From contig JACQVR010000085.1 in NCBI GenBank assembly GCA_016209705.1, positions 1-64,000 on the forward strand: 64,000 bases of DNA. Direction: 5' to 3'. Origin of the DNA: Planctomycetota bacterium. GTDB taxonomy: Bacteria > Planctomycetota > MHYJ01 > JACPRB01. The notes under the pieces are model-generated. The model did no database searches. It had not been told where the DNA came from and worked only from the letters and a program-made list of their open reading frames with translations. This document shows positions 52,274-60,235 of this stretch, piece by piece (position 1 is the first letter of the stretch; every line of letters begins with the position of its first letter). The position numbers and the translations under genes were made by a program.

Positions 52274-53236
52274 GGTTCCGACCACGTCCGTGACGCGCGC
52301 GATTCCGGCTTCCGCGAGCTTCCGGCGCATTCCGTCGACGACGGTCTCGGCCGAGCGCGGCTCCACGAAATTGGCGGTGCCCACCTGAACGGCGCGCGCT
52401 CCCGCCACGATGAACTCCAGCGCGTCGTCGGCGTTCGAGATTCCGCCGATGCCCATCACCGGGGCCGCCGGCAAGGCGGAGCACACCTCCCAGACCATGC
52501 GCAACGCCACCGGCTTGATGGCCGGCCCCGACAGCCCGCCCGTTCCTGCGCCCAGGCACGGCGCGCGCCGCCGCCAGTCGATCGCCATGCCCTTCAGCGT
52601 ATTGATGAGCGACAGGCCGTCGGCGCCCCCCTCCATCGCCGCGCGGGCCACGGTCACGACATCCGTGACGTTCGGCGTGAGCTTGGCGAAGACGGGCCGC
52701 CGCGTCGCCGCCTTGGCCAGACGAACCACGCGTTCCATGGCCGCGGGATCGGTCGCATGATCCAAGCCGTGCGACACGTTCGGGCAACTGATGTTCAACT
52801 CGAACGCGTCCACCCGCGGCAGCGCGTCGATGGCCCGCACCAGTTCCGAGTATTCCTCCACCGTTTCGCCCGAGACGCTCACGATGAGCGCGCACGGATA
52901 GTCCTTCACTTGCGGATAGCGCTTGCGGATCCATCCCTCCAGGCCGTAGTTCTCCAGGCCGATGGAGTTGAGCATCCCGCCGGCGGTCTCCCAGACGCGC
53001 GGCGGGGGATTCCCCTTCCGGGGCTTCTTCGTGACGGTCTTTTCGACCACCGCGCCGAGTTTCGAGACGTCCAGCACGGTGTCCATGAGCGCGCCGAACG
53101 TGCCCGAAGCGACCATGACGGGATTGGTGAGCTTCAGCGGACCGAGCGCGGTCGACAGGTCGACGCGAGCTTCCGCCGGCGCGGCGGCTTCAGGAGAGCG
53201 GCGGGGCGGCGGCGGGACCGTCCGCTTTCTGGGCAT
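52244..53236 (-). CDS. pyrD: Dihydroorotate dehydrogenase, class 1B catalytic subunit type
   Basis: 330 residues. FMN-barrel features: LTNPVMVASGTFG, VVEKTVTKKPRKGNPPPRVW, GGMLNSIGLENYGLEGWI, IVSVSGETVEEYSELV, FELNISCPNVSHG with the catalytic Cys, KLTPNVTDV, LINTLKGMAID, GGLSGPAIKPVALRMV and VMGIGGISNADDALEFIVAG. It oxidises dihydroorotate to orotate in pyrimidine synthesis. The start overlaps lspA by 47 bp. The C-terminal nine residues are encoded by an R31 repeat. Confidence 0.94.
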   Translation of the reverse strand: MPRKRTVPPPPRRSPEAAAPAEARVDLSTALGPLKLTNPVMVASGTFGALMDTVLDVSKLGAVVEKTVTKKPRKGNPPPRVWETAGGMLNSIGLENYGLEGWIRKRYPQVKDYPCALIVSVSGETVEEYSELVRAIDALPRVDAFELNISCPNVSHGLDHATDPAAMERVVRLAKAATRRPVFAKLTPNVTDVVTVARAAMEGGADGLSLINTLKGMAIDWRRRAPCLGAGTGGLSGPAIKPVALRMVWEVCSALPAAPVMGIGGISNADDALEFIVAGARAVQVGTANFVEPRSAETVVDGMRRKLAEAGIARVTDVVGTVTKSFENIL

Positions 53237-53777
53237 TGTCGGGCTCCGAAACGTCGATCCGCGGCATGGGTTCGGTCGGCTTCGCGGAGCTCGGTTCCGG
53301 CTCCCGCGATTTCCTCTTGTCGTCGAAAAAGAGCATGTCGATCGACAGCAAGATCACGCCCACGCTGATGTACGAATCCGCCAGATTGAACAGCGGCCAC
53401 GTGTGGTTCTTCCAAAAGAACTTGATGAAATCCCGCACGTGGCCGTACTCGATGCGATCCACCATGTTTCCCAGCGTGCCGGCCATGACCAGTCCGAGCG
53501 ACAGCGTCACGATCCACCGCGGCTTCCGGACCGCCCAGTAGATCCCCAGGATGATCGGAACCGCGAGAATCGACACCACCTGGAAGAACGAGCCGGCGCC
53601 GGCGAAGAGGCCGAACACGATCCCTTCGTTGGTCGTCCGGCCGATCGAGAAGAAGCCTGGAATCACCGGAATTTCGCGCCCGCCCGGCGGAATGCGATCG
53701 AACGCCCAGGTCTTGGTCCAGAGGTCCGAGACGGCGCCGATCAGCGCCAGCAGAACGAAGACGAGACGGTGACTCAT
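53190..53777 (-). CDS. lspA: Lipoprotein signal peptidase (signal peptidase II)
   Basis: 195 residues. Four transmembrane segments; catalytic Asp pair in TLGNMVDRIEYGHVRDFI and WPLFNLADSYISVGVILL. Also TTNEGIVFGLFAG, the NxG motif of LspA. It removes signal peptides of lipoproteins. The C-terminal tail of about 45 polar residues (PEPSSAKPTEPMPRIDV) extends past the usual length and overlaps the pyrD start. Confidence 0.93.
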   Translation of the reverse strand: MSHRLVFVLLALIGAVSDLWTKTWAFDRIPPGGREIPVIPGFFSIGRTTNEGIVFGLFAGAGSFFQVVSILAVPIILGIYWAVRKPRWIVTLSLGLVMAGTLGNMVDRIEYGHVRDFIKFFWKNHTWPLFNLADSYISVGVILLSIDMLFFDDKRKSREPEPSSAKPTEPMPRIDVSEPDNAQKADGPAAAPPLS

Positions 53778-53789
53778 GGGAGGTTGTCG

Positions 53790-53880
53790 AGATATTGGAG
53801 ATATGGAGAAGAGCCCTACCGCACTTCGGGAGTCCGATCTCCACTATTCCCTATATCTCGGCATCCCCTGGAATATCTGG
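53790..53880. repeat. Degenerate GAGATAT repeat array with inverted arm
   Basis: The spacer between dksA and lspA carries TCGAGATAT, TGGAGATAT, GGAGA (53788-53808) and, opposite, ATCTCCACTATTCCCTATAT with further copies to about 53880. The arms are roughly complementary; period is 7-9 bases. Confidence 0.6.
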
Positions 53881-53938
53881 CCACACCCCTGGCGATTGTA
53901 GCAGAGGGCATCCCCGAGGGCCAGACCGAGGCCACGGC

Positions 53939-54370
53939 CTAACTGCCTTCTTCCCGCCGCTTGCAGGCCAAGCAGAGCCGCGCGTACGGAATGGCCTTGA
54001 GGCGGGGTTTCGGAATGGCTTTATGGCAGTTCTCGCAGACCCCGAACGTGCCGTCGCGAATCCGTTCCAGTGCGTCGTGAATCTGCTGGAGCTCCTCCCC
54101 CTCACTCTCCATCAACCCCAAGGTGATGTCCTGCTCGAAATTGTCGGTGCCCTGGTCGGCCATGTGCATGGGCAAGCTGGAGAGGTCGCCCGCATCGGCC
54201 TTTTTCAACGCTTCCGATTCGAGACGGTCCACGTCCCCCAGAAGCTGCTTGCGACGAAGTTGAAGCAGGACCTTGAACTGATTCAGTTCGGGCTTGGAGT
54301 AGGAGGTCTGAATCTTTTCAGGCTTGGGAGACGCCTTGGCTTTCGCCTTGGCTTTCGTTTTCTTGGGCAT
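53939..54370 (-). CDS. DksA/TraR-type zinc-finger protein
   Basis: 143 residues. A lysine-rich start (MPKKTKAKAKAKA), a coiled-coil part (LLQLRRKQLLGDVDRLESEA), then the zinc finger CENCHKAIPKPRLKAIPYAR ending LCLAC. DksA-like proteins bind the RNA polymerase secondary channel and adjust rRNA and stress promoters. It lies 15 bp after rpmC, so it may be made with the ribosomal operon. Confidence 0.9.
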   Translation of the reverse strand: MPKKTKAKAKAKASPKPEKIQTSYSKPELNQFKVLLQLRRKQLLGDVDRLESEALKKADAGDLSSLPMHMADQGTDNFEQDITLGLMESEGEELQQIHDALERIRDGTFGVCENCHKAIPKPRLKAIPYARLCLACKRREEGS

Positions 54371-54385
54371 TCAACCTCCGGGGAC

Positions 54386-54622
54386 TCAAGACTGCGAAGC
54401 GGGAGTCGCGGACGCCTTTTCCTTTCTCAGCTCGCGCGCGCGGATCTCGGTCAGCGCCCGCGCGATTTCCCGGCGGTGCTCCTTGAACAAAGACGGCTTC
54501 TCGACGACGTCGGTCACCTTCCGCACCCGCAGATTGAAGAGCGCCTTGCGAAACTCCTCGACTTCCTTCGCCAGCTCCTCGTCGGTCAGTTCCCGGTAAT
54601 TTTTCTTCTTTCGTCCCGCCAT
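54386..54622 (-). CDS. rpmC: Ribosomal protein L29
   Basis: 78 residues from MAGRKKKNYRELTDEEL. Typical L29 helices: KEVEEFRKALFNLRVRKV then HRREIARALTEIRAREL. Last ribosomal gene of this operon; rpsQ does not follow. Confidence 0.93.
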   Translation of the reverse strand: MAGRKKKNYRELTDEELAKEVEEFRKALFNLRVRKVTDVVEKPSLFKEHRREIARALTEIRARELRKEKASATPASQS

Positions 54623-54633
54623 GTCCGCCTCGT

Positions 54634-55044
54634 TCAGCGTTTTCGACTCACCATCCGGGTCCGGACGGAGACTTTGTTGGCCACGAGGTTCAGGCACTGC
54701 TTGGCCAGATCCTCCGTGACGCCCGCCACCTCGAACAGAATCGTGCCCGGCCGGATGACGGCGGCGTAATATTCCGGCTCGCCTTTCCCCTTGCCCATGC
54801 GGGTCTCCGCCGGCTTGGCGCTGACCGACTTGTGGGGAAAGACCCGGATGTACAGCCGACCTTCGGTCCCCATCATGTGCGTGGCCGCCACCCGACCCGC
54901 CTCGATCTCCCGGGCGCTCAGCCAGCCGAGATCCAGGGACATGAGGCCGTACTCCCCGAACGTGACCCGATTGCCGCGGGTCGCGACCCCCTTCATGGTG
55001 CCGCGCTGCGTCTTGCGCCACTTGACCCGTTTCGGCATCAGCAT
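54634..55044 (-). CDS. rplP: Ribosomal protein L16
   Basis: 136 residues. MLMPKRVKWRKTQRGTMKGV, FGEYGLMSLDLGWLSAREIE, RVFPHKSVSAKPAETRMGKG, KGEPEYYAAVIRPGTILFEV and AKQCLNLVANKVSVRTRMV. L16 contributes to the tRNA-binding region of the large subunit. Confidence 0.97.
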   Translation of the reverse strand: MLMPKRVKWRKTQRGTMKGVATRGNRVTFGEYGLMSLDLGWLSAREIEAGRVAATHMMGTEGRLYIRVFPHKSVSAKPAETRMGKGKGEPEYYAAVIRPGTILFEVAGVTEDLAKQCLNLVANKVSVRTRMVSRKR

Positions 55045-55057
55045 GGCCGAATCCCCC

Positions 55058-55762
55058 TCACGCTTGCATCGCCGGAGCCGTCAGCGGCGCGGCGGCCGCG
55101 CGGGCCTCCGCCGCTTCGGGCGCCCGCGCCTTGGTGTCGAACCGCTCGCCGCGATAAATCCAGGTCTTGATCCCGACGGTACCCTTCATGGTCACCGCCG
55201 TGGCGGTCGCGTAATCGACATCGCCGCGAATCGTGTTCAGCGGGATGCGGCCGAGCATGATGTGCTCGCACCGCGCGATCTCCGCGCCGCCCAATCGGCC
55301 CTTGAGCTGGATCTTCACCCCCTTGGCGCCCAGATCCATGATCATCTCGGCATACCGCCTCATGGTGCGCCGGTACGGAGCCCGTTTTTTAAGCTGCTCC
55401 GCGATCGCCTCGCCGACGATCTGCGCATCCAACTCGGGCGTCTCCACGTCCTTGACATCCACATCCACGGCTCGCCCGACGAGGAGCCCCACGTCTTCGC
55501 TGATCTTGTCGACTTTGGCGCCCTTCTTGCCGATCAGAAGGCCAGGCCGCGCCGCCGAGATGATGACGCGCAACTTCTCGCCGATCCGCTCGATCTCGAT
55601 GCGCGAAATGCCCGCGAACCCGTACTCCTTCTTGACGAATCCGCGGATCTTCTGATCCTCGACGAGCCACGCGCCGAAATTCTTCTTGGTGGCGTACCAG
55701 CGGGAGCGCCAGGGCGCGGTGATGCCCATTCGAAAGGCGATCGGATTGACCTTTTGACCCAT
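55058..55762 (-). CDS. rpsC: Ribosomal protein S3
   Basis: 234 residues. MGQKVNPIAFRMGITAPW, the KH region VIISAARPGLLIGKKGAKVD, RRAEMIMDLGAKGVKIQLKG-like C-domain (RRYAEMIMDLGAKGVKIQLK), GRLGGAEIARCEHIMLGRIP and TMKGTVGIKTWIYRGE. The C-terminal tail is Ala-rich. S3 lines the mRNA entry tunnel. Confidence 0.97.
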   Translation of the reverse strand: MGQKVNPIAFRMGITAPWRSRWYATKKNFGAWLVEDQKIRGFVKKEYGFAGISRIEIERIGEKLRVIISAARPGLLIGKKGAKVDKISEDVGLLVGRAVDVDVKDVETPELDAQIVGEAIAEQLKKRAPYRRTMRRYAEMIMDLGAKGVKIQLKGRLGGAEIARCEHIMLGRIPLNTIRGDVDYATATAVTMKGTVGIKTWIYRGERFDTKARAPEAAEARAAAAPLTAPAMQA

Positions 55763-55766
55763 GCGG

Positions 55767-56300
55767 CTATTCCTTTTTCTCCGTCGGTCCGCTTTCCGGC
55801 CCCGCCGCGGGAGGCGGTTTCGCGGCGCCGCTCTCCTTCCGCGCCGCCTTCGCCGCCGAGGCGATCTTCTGCCGCTCCTGCTTCTGGCGCCGCGCCCGCT
55901 CGCGGCGGGACTCCTTCAGAGGACGCTCTTCCAGCACGAACGTCACGTGGCACAGGCGCTTGCGGATCATGGTCGGCCGGCGCATCGACGAAGGACGCCA
56001 CCGCTTGATGATCGGCCCGCCGTCGACGAGCGCCTCCACGAGGTGGAGGTTGTTCGCGTCGATGTCAAGATTACGCGTGCGCGCCATGTCCAGCGCGTTG
56101 GCGGCCGCGGATTCCAGAAGTTTCTTGCAGTAGGGCGCACCGCGCTTGGAGCAGGCGCGCAGGATGGCCAGGGCGGTGTTGTAGTCCTTTCCGCGCACGA
56201 GGTCCACCACGTACCTCATTTTCCTCGCGGACATGCGCGCGTAGCGGAGTTTGGCCGTGAATCGGTGTTTCGGCTCCGGTTGTTGCGTGGCGACCGCCAT
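55767..56300 (-). CDS. rplV: Ribosomal protein L22, with extended C-terminus
   Basis: 177 residues. The core (KLRYARMSARKMRYVVDLVR, ALAILRACSKRGAPYCKKLL, LVEALVDGGPIIKRWRPSSM, ICHVTF-like end KRLCHVTFVLEER) is normal L22. It is followed by an extra charged tail of about 55 residues rich in Lys, Arg, Ala and Glu. Most bacterial L22 proteins are about 110-120 residues, so the tail is unusual. L22 lines the exit tunnel. Confidence 0.94.
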   Translation of the reverse strand: MAVATQQPEPKHRFTAKLRYARMSARKMRYVVDLVRGKDYNTALAILRACSKRGAPYCKKLLESAAANALDMARTRNLDIDANNLHLVEALVDGGPIIKRWRPSSMRRPTMIRKRLCHVTFVLEERPLKESRRERARRQKQERQKIASAAKAARKESGAAKPPPAAGPESGPTEKKE

Positions 56301-56303
56301 GGT

Positions 56304-56594
56304 CTATCCTTCCGTGGCCCCGGAGGGGCTCGCCTTGGTTCCGGGATGACCGCGGAAGAGGCGGGTGGGGGCGAACTCGCCCAGCTTGTGCCCCACCATG
56401 TCCTCGGTCACGAACACCTTGACGAACGTCCTCCCGTTGTGGATCAGGAAATTGAGGTTCACGAAATCGGGCGAGATCGTGGAGCGCCGCGACCACGTCT
56501 TGATGGGATCCCGCACGCCCGACGCCTTGACCCTGTGGACTTTCGCCATCAGCTTCGGATCGATGTACGGCCCTTTCTTGAGGGATCGACTCAT
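56304..56594 (-). CDS. rpsS: Ribosomal protein S19
   Basis: 96 residues. [77 protein letters not shown]. Standard S19 of the small-subunit head. Confidence 0.97.
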   Translation of the reverse strand: MSRSLKKGPYIDPKLMAKVHRVKASGVRDPIKTWSRRSTISPDFVNLNFLIHNGRTFVKVFVTEDMVGHKLGEFAPTRLFRGHPGTKASPSGATEG

Positions 56595-56598
56595 TCGT

Positions 56599-57453
56599 CT
56601 ACTTCCTTGTGTTCTGGTACCGTCCCGCCTTCCGGCGCCGGAGGATGAACTTGGTGGAGATGTTCTTCGACCGCCGCGTCTTGCCGCCTTTGGCCAACTT
56701 CGTGCCCTTCCAGTTGATCGGATGGCGTCCTCCTCCGGAGCGCCCCTCGCCGCCGCCCATCGGGTGCGAGATCGGATTCATCGCCGTTCCCCGCACGGTG
56801 GGACGAATGCCCAGCCAGCGCTTCCGCCCGGCTTTGCCCCATACCACGTTGGCCCACTCGATATTGCTCACCTGGCCGATGGTGGCGCGGCAGCGCACGT
56901 GAATCCGCCGAACTTCGCCGCTGGGCAGGAGCACGTCCGCGTACGCCCCCTCCTTCGCCTGGATCTGGGCGAACCCGCCGGCCGAACGGACCAGTTGCCC
57001 GCCCCGCCCCGGCGTCAGTTCGAGATTATGGATCATCATTCCCGCCGGGATGTTCTTGATCGGCAGGCAGCAACCGATGCGCGGCTCCACTTTCTCGCCG
57101 CTGGATATCTCGTCGCCGACGTTCAAGCCGTGGGGGGCCAGGATGTACCGGCGTTCGCCGTCGCGATATTTGATCAGGGCGATGTACGCCGAACGGTTGG
57201 GATCGTACTCGATCGACTCGACCGTGCCGGGGACGCCGTCCTTGTTCCGCTTGAAGTCGATGAGGCGGTACCGGCGCTTCACGCCGCCTCCGATGTGGCG
57301 CATGGAAAGCCGGCCGACGTTGTTCCGCCCCCCCGTCTTGTGAATCGCCTCGGTCAGCGGTTTGTGCGGCTTCGACCGGGTGAGCTCCGCGAAGTCGAGC
57401 ACCGTGGCGCCGCGGCGTCCGGGGGAGGTCGGCTTGTATTCGCGAACAGGCAT
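56599..57453 (-). CDS. rplB: Ribosomal protein L2
   Basis: 284 residues. [74 protein letters not shown], the conserved [20 protein letters not shown] and [20 protein letters not shown] with the essential His, near the peptidyl-transferase centre. Confidence 0.97.
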   Translation of the reverse strand: MPVREYKPTSPGRRGATVLDFAELTRSKPHKPLTEAIHKTGGRNNVGRLSMRHIGGGVKRRYRLIDFKRNKDGVPGTVESIEYDPNRSAYIALIKYRDGERRYILAPHGLNVGDEISSGEKVEPRIGCCLPIKNIPAGMMIHNLELTPGRGGQLVRSAGGFAQIQAKEGAYADVLLPSGEVRRIHVRCRATIGQVSNIEWANVVWGKAGRKRWLGIRPTVRGTAMNPISHPMGGGEGRSGGGRHPINWKGTKLAKGGKTRRSKNISTKFILRRRKAGRYQNTRK

Positions 57454-57458
57454 CTTAC

Positions 57459-57493
57459 AAGTCCTAAGTCAAGAGTCGAAAGATCGGAATGCG
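57459..57493. repeat. Short heptamer array between rplW and rplB
   Basis: AAGTCCT, AAGTCAA, GAGTCGA, AAGATCG, GAATGCG at exact 7-bp period in the 46-bp spacer between the rplW stop and rplB start, inside the ribosomal operon. No inverted arm. Confidence 0.7.
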
Positions 57494-57499
57494 TGACGG

Positions 57500-57784
57500 T
57501 CAAATAATCTCGAGACGGAAACCCTCCTTGAGCGTCACGAACGCCTTCTTCCAATCGTTGCGGCGGCCCTCGAGCAGCATGTTCTTCATGCGCTTGCGCT
57601 TGCCTTTGATCCGCACGGTGCGGACGTCGGCCACCTTCACGTTATAGATTTTCTCGACCGCGTGCTTCACCTGGAGCTTGTTCGCGTCCATGCCCACAAT
57701 GAACGTATAGACGTTCTTCTGCTGCTGGCCCATCGACTTTTCCGTGACCAGCGGCTTCCGCAGGACGTCGTAGGCGATGCTCAT
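57500..57784 (-). CDS. rplW: Ribosomal protein L23
   Basis: 94 residues. MSIAYDVLRKPLVTEKSMGQ, NVYTFIVGMDANKLQVKHAV, EKIYNVKVADVRTVRIKGKR. The start overlaps the rplD stop (ATGA). L23 sits at the tunnel exit and docks SRP and trigger factor. Confidence 0.96.
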   Translation of the reverse strand: MSIAYDVLRKPLVTEKSMGQQQKNVYTFIVGMDANKLQVKHAVEKIYNVKVADVRTVRIKGKRKRMKNMLLEGRRNDWKKAFVTLKEGFRLEII

Positions 57785-58443
57785 GGCGATCCCGTCGCGG
57801 CGGCCGCGACCTCCTTCGTTTTCGACCGCGAGGCGAGGAGCGCGGCCAGCGCGTCCCGTGTGAGCAGCAGGCGGTGATGCCGGACGACGTCGTAGGCGTT
57901 GAATTCCGACACCGGCGCCACCGTGACGCCCGGAAGATTGCGGACCGAGAGCGTCACGTTCGGATCGGCCGACCGCACACCGATGAGCACCCGCCGGTCC
58001 AGTTCCATCGCCGCCAGCAGCGAGGCCATGTGCTTGGTTTTCGGCCGCGGAAGCCCGAGCGCCTCGATGACGCACACTTCTTGATCCCGGATCTTGCCCA
58101 GGAGCGCCGAATCGAGCGCCGCGCGGCGCATCTTGGCCGTCAGACCCAGGCGGTAGTCACGAGGCCGCGGGCCGAACACCACGCCGCCGTGACGCCAGAT
58201 CGGGGAACGGACCGTTCCGGCGCGCGCCAGGCCCGTGTGCTTCTGGGGCCATGGCTTGCGCGTGGATCCTTCGACCTCGCCCCGCGTTTTCGTGGACGCC
58301 GTTCCCTGGCGCTTGTTGGCTTCGTAGATGACGACCACCTGGTGCAAGAGCCGCTTGCGGACCTTGTCGCCGAACACCGACTCGTCGATGTTGACGGTCC
58401 CCAGGCGCTTGCCTTCTCGATCGTAAAGAGGGAGGTCCGCCAT
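57781..58443 (-). CDS. rplD: Ribosomal protein L4
   Basis: 220 residues. DESVFGDKVRKRLLHQVVVI, the loop ANKRQGTASTKTRGEVEGST, RKPWPQKHTGLARAGTVRSP, IWRHGGVVFGPRPRDY, MRRAALDSALLGKI. L4 lines the exit tunnel and in some bacteria represses the S10 operon. It starts directly after rpsJ (2-bp spacer): rplC, which normally stands between, is absent. Confidence 0.96.
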   Translation of the reverse strand: MADLPLYDREGKRLGTVNIDESVFGDKVRKRLLHQVVVIYEANKRQGTASTKTRGEVEGSTRKPWPQKHTGLARAGTVRSPIWRHGGVVFGPRPRDYRLGLTAKMRRAALDSALLGKIRDQEVCVIEALGLPRPKTKHMASLLAAMELDRRVLIGVRSADPNVTLSVRNLPGVTVAPVSEFNAYDVVRHHRLLLTRDALAALLASRSKTKEVAAAATGSP

Positions 58444-58445
58444 GG

Positions 58446-58766
58446 CTACTTCTCGTCCAGCATGGCTTTGACGCGGATATCGATCCCGGCGGGCATGTTC
58501 AAGCTGCGCAGTTCATCGATCGTTTTCGCCGTCGGCTCCGTGATATCGACGATCCGCTTGTGCGTCCGAATCTCGTACTGCTCGCGCGATTTCTTGTCCA
58601 CGTGGGGGGAGCGCAGCACCGTGATCCGCTCGATCTTGGTCGGCAGCGGGATGGGGCCGTGGACTTTCGCCCCCGTCCGCTTGGACGTGTTCACGATGTC
58701 CATGGCCGACTGATCGATCACCTCGTGATCGTACCCTTCGATCCGGATCCGAATTCGCTGCGCCAT
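58446..58766 (-). CDS. rpsJ: Ribosomal protein S10
   Basis: 106 residues. [80 protein letters not shown]. Standard S10 (NusE). First gene of the operon behind a clear promoter. Confidence 0.97.
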   Translation of the reverse strand: MAQRIRIRIEGYDHEVIDQSAMDIVNTSKRTGAKVHGPIPLPTKIERITVLRSPHVDKKSREQYEIRTHKRIVDITEPTAKTIDELRSLNMPAGIDIRVKAMLDEK

Positions 58767-58796
58767 GACGGTTTTTAGCCCTTCAGAGGAGTGATC

Positions 58797-58824
58797 AGTA
58801 TATAGACGCGATTTCCGAAGTCAA
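58797..58824 (-). promoter_or_regulatory. Sigma70-type promoter of the S10 operon
   Basis: On the minus strand: -35 TTGACT (58819-58824), 16-base spacer, -10 TATACT (58797-58802). The leader to rpsJ is about 24 bases, too short for the long L4-binding leader known in E. coli. Confidence 0.75.
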
Positions 58825-58871
58825 GGCAAAGGAAGCATCCGGCATCAGGGATCATCCCAAGAAGACTGTTC

Positions 58872-59201
58872 TCATCCGATCGCGAACGTGACGATGGCTT
58901 TGGCCACGAAGGCGTCCCCGGAAAAGACCTCGCCTTCCGCAACCGCGAGCCGGCGACCTTTCCGCAGGAGACGCCCTTTCGCGATCAACTTTCCCGGCGC
59001 CGCGCGCTGAAGCAGGTTCAACGACACGGATGCGGGCACCACCGCCTCCCCCACCGCCTCGGCCGCCGCCACCTCCGCCAGCGTCGCCAGCACGGCGAAA
59101 TGGATGATCCCCACCGCCACTTCGTGTTCGGGGCGGGTTTCCAGGACGATGGTTCCGCCCCCCTCACGTTTCAACCCCAGCGCCGCGTTGAATCCGCTCA
59201 T
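58872..59201 (-). CDS. Hotdog-fold protein (PaaI/YbgC-like thioesterase family)
   Basis: 109 residues, shorter than most hotdog thioesterases. GIIHFAVLATLAEVAAAEAV is the central helix, preceded by ETRPEHEVAVG and followed by strands KLIAKGRLLRKGRRLAVAEG and AFVAKAIVTFAI. The usual catalytic acid position is not obvious, so enzyme activity is uncertain. Its ATG overlaps the stop of the lipoprotein gene before it (ATGA). Confidence 0.75.
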   Translation of the reverse strand: MSGFNAALGLKREGGGTIVLETRPEHEVAVGIIHFAVLATLAEVAAAEAVGEAVVPASVSLNLLQRAAPGKLIAKGRLLRKGRRLAVAEGEVFSGDAFVAKAIVTFAIG

Positions 59202-60235
59202 GGCTCACCCTCCGCCTCGATCCGTCCCAGAATTTTCGAGCGCCGCTCCGGATCCCGAATCCTTTCCGCGATTTTTCGAAGCGCGCATCGGACTTCCGCA
59301 GTCGCGGACGGATGGGACACGATTCGCAGGATGGCCGCCTCGCGATCCTCGTCGTAGTGGAACGAAGCGGCCGTCAAGAGCAGGAGCACGCGGGACGTCG
59401 CCGCCGGCGTGGAAGCGATCGCCTCGACGGCGGCGCGGCGGACGGTGGAGCGCATGGGACGTTTCAGGGACTCGGCCGCCCGCAGGAGCAACGCTTCGGT
59501 GGCCGACGGATGCCGAACGGCCAGTCGCCGGTCCTCCCACGAAGCGTCCAGTTCGCTTCTCCGTTCCAATCCTTCCATGATCGCGGCGAGATCCGCGGGC
59601 GGCAGATCTTCCCGCGCCGTGCAGGCCCGCAGGATCCGCCGCCCATCACGAGCGAATGGCTCGATCAGCGCCTGATCCACGATCCGGCGCAGATCCGACG
59701 GCGCGCAACGCGCGGCGGCGGCGGCCAGTACCACCGCGCGGCCGCCGCGATCCATCCACCCCGGCGGCCGGCGATCAAGTGCCAGACGGATCGCCTCGGA
59801 GGGCTCCGCTCGATCGAAGCACTCGCGGATGTGCGTCGGGAAAAGCCCGCCGCTGGTCGCCGGCTCCGCTCTGGCTCGTTCCGCCGCGTACGCTTCCGCG
59901 CCGGGCGAAGGAACCAACGACCACTCCGGGAAGACGCGTGCCAATCGCTCCAGATCGGCCGGCGAGGCGGGCCGCGCTCCGGGACCCTCCCGAACCAGGA
60001 CCGGACGGGGGTCGCCCCCGTCCAGAATGGCTTCGAATCCATCCTCGGACCAGATCACCAGCCTTTGATCCGGCCGCACGTCCGCGAGCGTCTGGCCGGG
60101 AAGCAAAGGCGGCACGGCATAGGCGAAATAGGATTCCGTTCCGTAAGCGATCGACCGATCGTCGACCAACCGGACTTTGTAGCTTCCGGAACAGGAAGCC
60201 AGAAGCAGGCCTGTCAAAAACAGAATTGGCTTCAC
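59198..60235 (-). CDS. Putative lipoprotein with helical repeats
   Basis: 345 residues from a GTG that overlaps the fusA stop (GTGA). The signal ends in a lipobox, LLLASCSGS. The first third is beta-rich (LVIWSEDGFEAILDGGD). The remainder is a run of helix pairs with R/A/L patterns (STVRRAAVEAIASTPAATSR, ATAEVRCALRKIAERIRD), resembling HEAT-like repeats. No family recognised. Coupled by overlapping codons to both fusA and the hotdog gene, so the three are one operon. Confidence 0.7.
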   Translation of the reverse strand: MKPILFLTGLLLASCSGSYKVRLVDDRSIAYGTESYFAYAVPPLLPGQTLADVRPDQRLVIWSEDGFEAILDGGDPRPVLVREGPGARPASPADLERLARVFPEWSLVPSPGAEAYAAERARAEPATSGGLFPTHIRECFDRAEPSEAIRLALDRRPPGWMDRGGRAVVLAAAAARCAPSDLRRIVDQALIEPFARDGRRILRACTAREDLPPADLAAIMEGLERRSELDASWEDRRLAVRHPSATEALLLRAAESLKRPMRSTVRRAAVEAIASTPAATSRVLLLLTAASFHYDEDREAAILRIVSHPSATAEVRCALRKIAERIRDPERRSKILGRIEAEGEP

